In this document: positions 1 through 6,195 of the stretch, one piece after another
Position numbering within the stretch: the first letter of the stretch is position 1
Layout of the letters: each line of letters begins with the position of its first letter
DNA from: Acidobacteriota bacterium
GTDB lineage: Bacteria; Acidobacteriota; Thermoanaerobaculia; Gp7-AA8
Assembly: GCA_003222375.1 (NCBI GenBank)
Contig: QHVX01000015.1
Span: 1-8,478 of the forward strand
Length of the DNA stretch: 8,478 bases
Direction of reading: 5' to 3'
The notes under the pieces: generated by a model
Told to the model about the DNA's origin: nothing
The model's database searches: none
The model's input: only the letters and a program-made list of their open reading frames with translations
Program-made: the position numbers and the translations under genes

Positions 1-1533
1 CAGCTTCTCCTCATCGGTGTATCCAGAGAGGCGAATGACCTCCATGCGATCGAGGAATGCCGGTTGAATCGTGTCGAGGACGTTGGCGGTGACGATGAAC
101 ATCACGTTCGACAAGTCGTACGCCACGCCGAGGTAGTGATCGCGGAAGGAAAAGTTTTGCTCGGGATCGAGGACTTCCAGCAAAGCCGACGACGGATCGC
201 CGCGGTAGTCGGCGCCGATCTTGTCGACTTCGTCGAGCATGAACACCGGGTTCGATGTCGACGCCTGATTGATGGCTTGGACGATCCGGCCGGGCAGCGC
301 ACCGACGTACGTGCGACGGTGACCGCGGATTTCCGCTTCGTCGCGCACGCCGCCTAACGAGATGCGGACGAATTTCCGGTCGAGAGCGCGCGCGATGGAG
401 CGTCCGAGCGATGTCTTGCCGACGCCGGGCGGCCCGACGAAACAGAGGATCGGACCCTTCATCTTTGCGCCGCGCAGTTTTCGCACTGCGAGATATTCGA
501 GGATGCGCTCCTTGATCTTTTCGAGGTCGTAGTGGTCCTCATCCAGGATCGTGCGCGCGCGACTGAGCTCGTGGTTGTCCTGCGACATGACGCCCCACGG
601 CAGGCCGGTCATCCAATCGAGGTACGTGCGAATGATCGAAGTCTCGGCAGAATCGGGATGCGACCGTTCGAGGCGCTTGATCTGCTTCTCGATTTCCTCG
701 CGCGCCTCCTGCGGGATCATCTTCTCTTCGATCTTCTTCCGATAATTCTCGACTTCCTCGGTCAGCTCTTCCCCTTCGCCGAGCTCGGACTGAATCGCTT
801 TCAGTTGCTGGCGCAGGAAGTACTCGCGCTGACTCTTGTTCATCTCGCCCTGGGCGGCGGATGAAATCTCCTGCTGCATGGTGAGCAGATTGATTTCGCG
901 TGTCAGCAGCTCGTTGACTCGCTTGAGTCGCTCGACCGGGTCGATTGTTTCGAGAATCTGTTGCGCTTCTTCGAGTTTGAGGTCGAGATTCGATGCTGCC
1001 AGATCGGTCAGGCGCGCAGGATCGTCGAGGTTGGCCGCGATCACCATCACTTCCGGCGAGATGTTCTTTCCGAGCGAGACCGCGCGGTCCAGGTTCTGCT
1101 TGACGGCCCGCACCAGCGCCTCGATCTCCAGCGACTTATCCTTCGTCACCGGCTCTTCGATGCGCGTGATCTTCGCTTTGAAGAACGGCGCGGTCTGGAT
1201 GAAGTAATCGATGCGCGCGCGGGAGAGGCCTTGAACGAGAATGCGGATGCGCCCATCGGGCAGCTTCAGCATCCGCATGATGATCGCCACCGTGCCGACG
1301 CGATAGAGATCATCTTCGCCCGGATCTTCATTCTGAAAATCCTTCTGGGCCGTCAGCATGATCACGCGGTTCTCGGCCAGCGCCTGATCGACGGCGTTGA
1401 TCGATTTTTCGCGCGACACCGACAACGGAACGATGATGAACGGAAAGATCACCAGGTCCTTCAGCGGAAGGACCGGAAGGACATCAGGGATCTTAATCGC
1501 GTCTTCTTTCGAGGCCTCGTTCGGTTCAGTCAT
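1..1533 (-). CDS. lon: ATP-dependent protease Lon, N-terminal 511 residues (partial)
   Basis: This is the ATP-dependent serine protease Lon (family S16), which degrades misfolded and regulatory proteins in the cytoplasm. Translation from the ATG at 1533 gives 511 residues with no stop before the left edge. The N-terminal substrate-binding LON domain begins with the typical DVLPVLPLKDLVIFP (residues 17-31). A charged helical region follows, with the conserved REYFLRQQLKAIQ segment. The AAA+ module has Walker A GPPGVGKT (residues 367-374) and Walker B FMLDEVDK, with Asp434 and Glu435. The last visible residues, DRMEVIRLSGYTDEEKL, match the end of the ATPase large domain. The C-terminal Ser-Lys protease domain lies outside the window, so its activity cannot be judged. 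An in-frame TAA at 1551-1549 fixes ATG 1533 as the first possible ATG. The membrane-protein gene upstream is 43 bases away on the same strand, suggesting co-transcription. Identification is very secure. Confidence 0.98.
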   Translation of the reverse strand, partial: MTEPNEASKEDAIKIPDVLPVLPLKDLVIFPFIIVPLSVSREKSINAVDQALAENRVIMLTAQKDFQNEDPGEDDLYRVGTVAIIMRMLKLPDGRIRILVQGLSRARIDYFIQTAPFFKAKITRIEEPVTKDKSLEIEALVRAVKQNLDRAVSLGKNISPEVMVIAANLDDPARLTDLAASNLDLKLEEAQQILETIDPVERLKRVNELLTREINLLTMQQEISSAAQGEMNKSQREYFLRQQLKAIQSELGEGEELTEEVENYRKKIEEKMIPQEAREEIEKQIKRLERSHPDSAETSIIRTYLDWMTGLPWGVMSQDNHELSRARTILDEDHYDLEKIKERILEYLAVRKLRGAKMKGPILCFVGPPGVGKTSLGRSIARALDRKFVRISLGGVRDEAEIRGHRRTYVGALPGRIVQAINQASTSNPVFMLDEVDKIGADYRGDPSSALLEVLDPEQNFSFRDHYLGVAYDLSNVMFIVTANVLDTIQPAFLDRMEVIRLSGYTDEEKL

Positions 1534-1576
1534 CGATTTCTCGACCTGTTAAGGCTGCCATGGCTGTTCCGGTATA

Positions 1577-1595
1577 TCACGTTTGTTGAACGTGA
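1577..1595. promoter_or_regulatory. Perfect 7-base inverted repeat between membrane-protein gene and lon
   Basis: TCACGTT (1577-1583) and AACGTGA (1589-1595) are exact reverse complements separated by five bases. The repeat covers the stop codon of the upstream minus-strand gene and ends 43 bases before the lon start. As RNA it would form a 7-bp hairpin. As DNA it resembles a 19-base dyad operator. No T-run follows on the minus strand, so it is not a standard intrinsic terminator. Dyads of this size arise by chance several times in 8.5 kb, so the regulatory role is only suggested by its position. Confidence 0.25.
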
Positions 1596-2575
1596 GTCTC
1601 CTGTGTCAGTTGCCGCCAATTCAGGCCTTCCCGGAGAAAGAGAATCAAGCCGACAACGACCACCGGCAGCGTGCCGACGATGTGAAACAACACCGCCACG
1701 GCGACCGAGGAGTCGATGTCGAATCCGTAAAACGTCGTGAGAACGTACTGACACACTTTGTGAAACCCGCCCACTCCGCCGGGCGTTGGAATCGCGACAC
1801 CCACAGTCGTCGCGGCGGTCAGAAAAAAGGACGAGTCGAATGGCAAGGGCCGATGCGATGCGATCAATACAAACCAGAACTGCGCGCTGAGACAAAACCA
1901 GATGCAGACCGTTGTCGCGACCACGCCCAGGAGAGCCATCGGCCTGCCCGTGATTTCGAGCGTTCCCGCGAATGCGTCGAAGAATCGCATCCACGGCTCG
2001 TGGAAGCGCTGCGGCAGAAATCGTCCGAGCCAGGTATGCAAACGGCGGATGTGATCGCCAAAAAATCGAAACCCGAGGATCAGCAGTACGAGCGCAGCGA
2101 GCATCGCGCCGGCGATCATCGCGCCGCCGTGCACCACGCCGTTCGGGAAGTCATACCAGCGATAAACGCAGAAAAATTCGAAAAGCAAAAGGATGCTCAG
2201 AAGATCGAGCACCCGCTCGGTCAGCACCGTGCCGAGGGCTTCCGAGAAGCGGACGGAGGTGCGGCGTGCGAGGAGCGCCGGCCGCGCGACATCTCCGGCA
2301 CGAATCGGAAGAATCGTCGAGAGCATGTAGCCCATTGTGTTCGCGAAAAATGTCGGATAGAACGGCGGCGGGCTGCTGGCGTGAAGAAGAATCCGCCAGC
2401 GGATTGTTCGAAACAACAGCGCCGATCCGTTGACGATGAAGCCGATCGCGAACCAGGCGATGTTGGTCGTCAGCAGAATTCTCCAGACGTCGCTCAGATT
2501 GCTTTTCCAAAGAAACAGCCCGATGAAGAAAACCGTCAGAAGCGTGATGAGCGTAATCTGGAGAATGCGCTTCAA
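1577..2575 (-). CDS. Lysylphosphatidylglycerol synthase TM-family (YbhN-like) membrane protein
   Basis: This 332-residue polytopic inner-membrane protein belongs to the lysylphosphatidylglycerol synthase transmembrane family (PF03706, formerly UPF0104). The family includes the flippase part of MprF and stand-alone homologues such as YbhN, which are often linked to lipid or glycan export. Hydrophobic segments lie near residues 5-23, 38-58, 120-138, 150-170, 215-238, 250-262 and 292-314. Family landmarks are LPIRAGDVARPALLARR (89-105) and PTPGGVGGFHK (263-273). There is no soluble aminoacyl-transfer domain, so it should not make lysyl-PG itself; flippase or lipid transport is an inference. An in-frame TAA at 2590-2588 limits the start. 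The only good start is TTG 2575, giving MKRILQITL, and it has no clear Shine-Dalgarno. The gene lies 43 bases upstream of lon and diverges from the deacetylase gene across 27 bases. Family call is secure; substrate is unknown. Confidence 0.88.
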   Translation of the reverse strand: MKRILQITLITLLTVFFIGLFLWKSNLSDVWRILLTTNIAWFAIGFIVNGSALLFRTIRWRILLHASSPPPFYPTFFANTMGYMLSTILPIRAGDVARPALLARRTSVRFSEALGTVLTERVLDLLSILLLFEFFCVYRWYDFPNGVVHGGAMIAGAMLAALVLLILGFRFFGDHIRRLHTWLGRFLPQRFHEPWMRFFDAFAGTLEITGRPMALLGVVATTVCIWFCLSAQFWFVLIASHRPLPFDSSFFLTAATTVGVAIPTPGGVGGFHKVCQYVLTTFYGFDIDSSVAVAVLFHIVGTLPVVVVGLILFLREGLNWRQLTQETHVQQT

Positions 2576-2602
2576 AGTCGAAGGGTTTTACCACAGCGAC
2601 CG

Positions 2603-3542
2603 ATGTTGAACGTTTACACACATCCGATCTTCTACAAGCACGACACCGGCGAGGGACATCCGGAGAATGCCGCGCGAATCGACGCCGCGGTCGAAGGCGT
2701 GCGCCGCGCGGGGATGTCCGACCACATCGTGCGCGAGCCAGAGCCACATCCCGACACGCAGCGCATCATCGCGAAGGTCCACTCGGCCGATTACGAGCAG
2801 GAGCTCGAGGATGCCTGCCGCGACGGATACAGGCTGTTCCACTCGCTCGACAATCCGATTTCATCCGATACATTCGCGGCCGCGCGCGGGGCAGTCTCGA
2901 CGACGCTTCGCGCGGCCGGCGAGATGATGACGAGCGGCCGGCGTGCGTTCGTGATCGCGCGCCCGCCCGGGCATCACGCCGAGCGCGTCGAGGCGATGGG
3001 CTTCTGCTTTTTCAACACCATCGCGTGCGCGGCGACCTGGCTTCGAGAGCAGAAATTGATCGAGCGCGTCTTCATCTTCGATTTCGATGTGCATCACGGC
3101 AACGCCACGCAGCATCTCTTCGAAGAGCGCGATGACGTTTTCTACGCCTCGCTGCACCGCTATCCGTTCTATCCGGGGACCGGCGCCGCGAACGAGACCG
3201 GCGTCGGTGCCGGCCGCGGGTTCACGAAGAACATCCCATTTCCGGGAGGCACCGGCGACGCGCAATATCTAATATCTTCGCGCGGTCGAAGATGACATCG
3301 TGCGTGTCGTCGACGAATTCCGGCCTAACGCGATTCTCCTCTCCTCCGGTTTCGACGCTCACCGCCGCGATCCCCTCGGTGGCATGGGGGTCACGGAGCA
3401 GGCCTACGGCGAAATCACGAAACGGATTGTCGAAGCGGCACAGCGTCATGCCGCCGGCCGCGTGCTTTCGCTGCTCGAGGGTGGCTACGACATGGAAGGC
3501 CTGGCCGCCAGCGTCGACGAACACGTACGCGCTTTGGCGTAG
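2603..3542 (+). pseudogene. Histone-deacetylase-family (AcuC/acetylpolyamine amidohydrolase-like) enzyme, frameshifted
   Basis: This gene encodes a zinc-dependent deacetylase of the histone deacetylase superfamily; bacterial members remove acetyl groups from lysines, polyamines or other amines. From ATG 2603 the frame reads LNVYTHPIFYKHDTGEGHPE, then RPPGHHAE with the catalytic His pair (His124, His125), then DFDVHHGN with zinc ligands Asp162 and His164. After GTGDAQYL the frame breaks and stops at TGA 3293-3295, giving 230 residues. The remainder continues in the next frame: EFRPNAILLSSGFDAH with the third zinc ligand, then LEGGYD with the catalytic Tyr, ending at TAG 3540-3542. Bases 3264-3277 are two exact copies of AATATCT. 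Deleting one copy restores QYLRAVEDDIVRVVDEF and one continuous protein of 310 residues, with Asp249 and Tyr293 in place. As written, the product lacks a zinc ligand and the Tyr and should be inactive. A sequencing or assembly error is the main alternative to a genuine mutation. Confidence 0.9.
3264..3277 (+). repeat. 7-base tandem duplication (AATATCT x2) causing the deacetylase frameshift
   Basis: Bases 3264-3270 and 3271-3277 are identical copies of AATATCT. The match extends no further on either side (C/T before, A/T after), so there are exactly two copies. Seven is not a multiple of three, and the copy number explains the shift between the two halves of the deacetylase frame. The unit is AT-rich in a GC-rich gene. 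Two copies fit a single slippage or duplication event rather than a variable microsatellite. Confidence 0.97.
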
Positions 3543-3551
3543 ACTGTTCGT

Positions 3552-3977
3552 GTGACGGTCACACCTGCAGCTCCCGCGGCCGTGCCTCCGCCGAAGAAGA
3601 GCGGCTGCATGAAGTGGGCCCTCATCGGCTGTGCCTCGATCCTCGTCCTCGGCTGTCTTGGAATCGCGGCGCTCGTCTTCATCGTATTTGCCGCCATCAA
3701 ATCGAGCGACGCGTACAAAGGCGCTCGCGCGACGGCCGAACGCGATCCGCGCGTCATTGCGGCGTTAGGCAGCCCGATCGAGCCCGGCTGGTGGGTGAGC
3801 GGCAATGTGAACGTCGACGCCAACGGTGGAAACGCGGACTTCGTATTTCCGATCAGCGGTCCAAAAGGCGAAGGTCGGGTTCACGCGGTTGCGACTCGCG
3901 ACACCAGTGGCTGGCATTATCGAGAGATCGTCTTTACACCGAAGACCGGGCCTCCAATCGATCTGCTAAAACCGTGA
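3552..3977 (+). CDS. Coa1-like single-pass membrane protein
   Basis: The 141-residue product has a short proline-rich cytoplasmic N-terminus ending in PPPKKSGCMKW, one transmembrane helix (about residues 22-49), then a small soluble domain of about 90 residues. The pattern ALGSPIEPGWWVSGNVNV, then FPISGPKGEGRV and GWHYREIVF, resembles bacterial proteins annotated as cytochrome c oxidase assembly factor Coa1 family. In mitochondria Coa1 helps assemble complex IV; the role of bacterial homologues is not established. No oxidase gene is visible nearby. The start is GTG 3552, nine bases after the deacetylase stop, so the two are likely co-transcribed. ATG 3609 (residue 20) is an alternative start but would remove the charged N-terminus before the helix. 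No Shine-Dalgarno is seen. Its last 12 bases overlap the end of the convergent glycosyltransferase gene. Family call is moderate; membrane topology is good. Confidence 0.72.
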   Translation: MTVTPAAPAAVPPPKKSGCMKWALIGCASILVLGCLGIAALVFIVFAAIKSSDAYKGARATAERDPRVIAALGSPIEPGWWVSGNVNVDANGGNADFVFPISGPKGEGRVHAVATRDTSGWHYREIVFTPKTGPPIDLLKP

Positions 3978-5075
3978 GTCGAGAATCGACGAGTAGAGAT
4001 TCTCCAGCTTCGAAATCCTCAACTCCTTGGAAAACCCGCGGACGACGCGTCTTCGCGCGTTTCGTGCCACCATGGATGCGCGCTCGCGATGATCGATCAC
4101 ATCGCGCATGGCGTCCGCCAGCGCCTTGACGTTGCGCGGCGGAATCAGCCAACCGACATCTGGAGACGACACTAACTCTCCGTTGCCGCCGCAATCCGTC
4201 GCGATGACCGGCTTCTGCATGGCCATCGCCTCGCGGATCGTTCCGGTGATGCCTGTGCCGGCCCACGATGCGTCGACCACGAGATCGCACGCCGCCAACA
4301 CGCTCGGCATGTCTGTTCGGTATTCGACGGCCGAAACGTGCTCGCGAATCCCGCGCGCGTTGGCATAGTCAGTCACAGCCTCAGATTCGGAAGGGTTGCG
4401 GCATCCGATGAGTGCCAGATGCGCGTCGGGATGCGATCGGACGACATCGGCGGTCGCGTCGACCAACTCTTTCCAGCCTTTCCAATCGCGGACGCCGACC
4501 TGCGCGATCAGGAACTTGTCGGATGGGATGTTTTTTTCTCGCCAGAACGACCGCGGGTCCCACCGCTCCGGATCGAACAGATCGATGTCCGTGCCGGCGT
4601 AGATCACGACCACTTTTTCCGGCGGCAGCCTGGCCGACTTGATCACGATCCGGCGAATTTGCTCGCACACTGTCACGATGCGATCGACCCTGTGCGTCCG
4701 AAACTTTCCGCGATTCCAGATGTCGAGCGGAAACGAGACGCCGCGATTGACGACCAGCGCAGGCTTCGGCCGTGACCATAACGCGGCCAATGCGAGCGCG
4801 TGTGCGACGCCCTTGTGCACGTGAATGACGTGCGGATCGCGCTCGCGGATCAATCCGCGCAGCTTTCGCGCGCTGTTGAGATCGAATTGATTCCGCATCC
4901 GCAATCCCACGAAGTCGACGCCTGCTTCTCGGCATCGAACTTCGAGCGTGTCATCGGGTCGGCTGACGACAGTGACGGCGTGACCACGCTCGCGCAGTCC
5001 GGTCGCGGCCTGGAACATCTGGTGCACCGAGCCGGTGTTGAATTGGTTGAACTCGAGAATGTGGAAGATGCGCAT
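3966..5075 (-). CDS. Glycosyltransferase family 4 protein
   Basis: This 369-residue GT-B glycosyltransferase (GT4, retaining) moves sugar from a nucleotide-sugar donor to an envelope glycan or lipid acceptor; donor and acceptor cannot be read from the sequence. The N-terminal domain starts MRIFHILEFNQFNTGSVHQM, with the Gly-Ser acceptor loop at 15-16 and DPHVIHVHKG (80-89). The linker YAGTDIDLFDPERW (159-172) precedes the C-terminal Rossmann domain. The donor-site stretch is GTGITGTIREAMAM (273-286), then KPVIATDCGGNGELV (288-302). Glu282 is the conserved second Glu of the GT4 EX7E motif; Thr274 sits where the first Glu usually is. ATG 5075 gives the normal family N-terminus. ATG 5096 and GTG 5114 would add residues lying inside the opposing gene. 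The 3' end overlaps the convergent Coa1-like gene by 12 bases. The 5' end overlaps the divergent lipase-like gene. Family assignment is secure. Confidence 0.93.
   Translation of the reverse strand: MRIFHILEFNQFNTGSVHQMFQAATGLRERGHAVTVVSRPDDTLEVRCREAGVDFVGLRMRNQFDLNSARKLRGLIRERDPHVIHVHKGVAHALALAALWSRPKPALVVNRGVSFPLDIWNRGKFRTHRVDRIVTVCEQIRRIVIKSARLPPEKVVVIYAGTDIDLFDPERWDPRSFWREKNIPSDKFLIAQVGVRDWKGWKELVDATADVVRSHPDAHLALIGCRNPSESEAVTDYANARGIREHVSAVEYRTDMPSVLAACDLVVDASWAGTGITGTIREAMAMQKPVIATDCGGNGELVSSPDVGWLIPPRNVKALADAMRDVIDHRERASMVARNARRRVVRGFSKELRISKLENLYSSILDSRF
3981..4004. other. 7-bp stem-loop just past the Coa1-like gene
   Basis: GAGAATC (3981-3987) and GATTCTC (3998-4004) are exact reverse complements with a 10-base loop. 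The structure starts four bases after the Coa1-like stop codon and lies within the last codons of the convergent glycosyltransferase gene. It could slow or end plus-strand transcription, but no U-run follows, so a canonical terminator is not supported. It may be chance. Confidence 0.2.
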
Positions 5076-6177
5076 GGCGGCTGTTGCCGCGATCATTAGC
5101 CTGAGTTGCACCACCGATGCAACCCGCCGCGGCTACCTCCGCACGATCGCGACGACTTACGACACGCCGCCGCGGCCCGCGATTATCGTTCCGGGCTTCG
5201 GCGTGACGCGCCTTTTCGATCCGGTCGCGCATCGCTACGTTTGGGGAACGGGACGCGCGACGTTTCAGACGAAGTATGAGGATGACCTCGATCTACCCGT
5301 CGATGCAGCCGGCAACATCGGACACGACCGCCTCGTCCCGCAGGGTTACGTCGGTTCGCGCGGACCGGTCAACATCGGATGGCAATTGATGGAAGGCCTT
5401 CGCAAGTTCGGCGGCTACACGCCCGACCGCGACGTCTTTCCGTTCTACTACGACTGGCGGCTCAGCGCGCGCGAGAACGCGACGAAGCTCGATGAAGTCG
5501 TCGATCGCATTCGCGGCCAGGGCAAGGTCGACATCGTCACGCATTCCGCCGGCGCGATCGTCGCACTGACATACTTGAAGTTAGGCGGAGGCGCGTCGAA
5601 GGTCGATCACCTGATCATGATCGCGCCGACGCAGCAGGGCGTCGTCGACGCATTCCGCGTGGTGGTGAGGCCGGAGCGCTTCATTCGTCGCGTCTTCACT
5701 GCCGAGATGGTCGAGACGTGGCCGTTTGTCGCGGAGCTGATGCCTGAGGATGGCCGCTTCCTGGTTGACGAGAACGGAGGCACGATCGATCGCGATCTCT
5801 GGACGGCCGAAGGTTGGAAAGGGATTCGCCCGGTGATTCCCCGGCAGCTCGCACGCGCGCGAATGTTGCGAAACGCACTGAACGAACATCCGATACCCTC
5901 TGGCGTTCAGGTCTCGGTCATCGCCGGCGATTGTGTCGCGACCGCGCGACGCGTGTTGATGCGACGCGACGGGTCCTTTGTTTTTTATCAGAGTGAGTTG
6001 CTGGCCGACGAGAAAAAATTGACGAAAGTGCTGTTCGATGCCGGTGACGGAACCGTTCCGATCAGCAGTGCCAACGCCGCCGGGAACGCGATGATCGTTT
6101 GCGACGGACATCAGGGCATCGCCGCCGATCCGACTGTGCATCGCACGATCATTCGCACGTTGCGCCAGCAACCGTAG
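5059..6177 (+). CDS. LCAT/lipase-like alpha/beta hydrolase, predicted exported
   Basis: This 372-residue alpha/beta hydrolase resembles the lecithin:cholesterol acyltransferase (LCAT) family, which acts as acyl-lipid lipases or transacylases. Motifs in order are PAIIVPGFGVTRL (40-52), the FPFYYDWRL segment (127-135), nucleophile elbow THSAG with Ser163, acid DAGDGTVP with Asp330, and DGHQGI with His351. The spacing gives a plausible Ser-Asp-His triad. The N-terminus MWKMRMAAVAAIISLSC has a basic stretch, then a short hydrophobic core and Cys17. That suggests Sec export and possibly lipidation, but SLSC is a poor lipobox because position -3 is Ser. The start is uncertain. ATG 5059 keeps the basic n-region. 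ATG 5074 has the better ribosome site (GGAAG at 5063-5067) but would remove the basic residues. The dienelactone-hydrolase-like gene follows after 18 bases, which looks like an operon. Substrate is unknown; fold and triad are well supported. Confidence 0.85.
   Translation: MWKMRMAAVAAIISLSCTTDATRRGYLRTIATTYDTPPRPAIIVPGFGVTRLFDPVAHRYVWGTGRATFQTKYEDDLDLPVDAAGNIGHDRLVPQGYVGSRGPVNIGWQLMEGLRKFGGYTPDRDVFPFYYDWRLSARENATKLDEVVDRIRGQGKVDIVTHSAGAIVALTYLKLGGGASKVDHLIMIAPTQQGVVDAFRVVVRPERFIRRVFTAEMVETWPFVAELMPEDGRFLVDENGGTIDRDLWTAEGWKGIRPVIPRQLARARMLRNALNEHPIPSGVQVSVIAGDCVATARRVLMRRDGSFVFYQSELLADEKKLTKVLFDAGDGTVPISSANAAGNAMIVCDGHQGIAADPTVHRTIIRTLRQQP
5063..5067 (+). promoter_or_regulatory. GGAAG Shine-Dalgarno-like site before ATG 5074
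   Basis: GGAAG lies six bases before ATG 5074, which is ideal spacing. It is the only convincing Shine-Dalgarno-like match ahead of any start in the window. It would favour ATG 5074 over ATG 5059 or 5068 for the lipase-like gene, against the signal-peptide argument for the upstream start. Confidence 0.4.
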
Positions 6178-6195
6178 CGCAGTATCGTCTCGCGC

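Noticed and set aside
1577..1595. Intrinsic terminator after the membrane-protein gene
   Set aside because: The dyad is real but is not followed by a T-run on the minus strand and is only moderately GC-rich, so termination is not supported.
961..1740. 259-codon plus-strand open frame over lon
   Set aside because: It is antisense to the strongly conserved Lon coding sequence, its Arg/His/Asp-rich translation has no domain, and long antisense frames are normal in GC-rich genes.
1583..2602. Open frame on the plus strand upstream of, and in frame with, the deacetylase
   Set aside because: It lies opposite the membrane-protein gene on the minus strand, translates to a charged composition with no recognisable domain, and the deacetylase family starts at the LNVYTHPIFY segment. 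It is an antisense shadow, not an N-terminal extension.
3300..3542. Separate small gene starting at GTG 3300
   Set aside because: The sequence is the C-terminal third of the deacetylase, including a zinc ligand and the catalytic Tyr; it joins perfectly to the first part once the 7-base duplication is removed.
5581..6171. 196-codon minus-strand open frame
   Set aside because: It is antisense to the catalytic part of the lipase-like gene, where the triad motifs prove the plus strand is coding.
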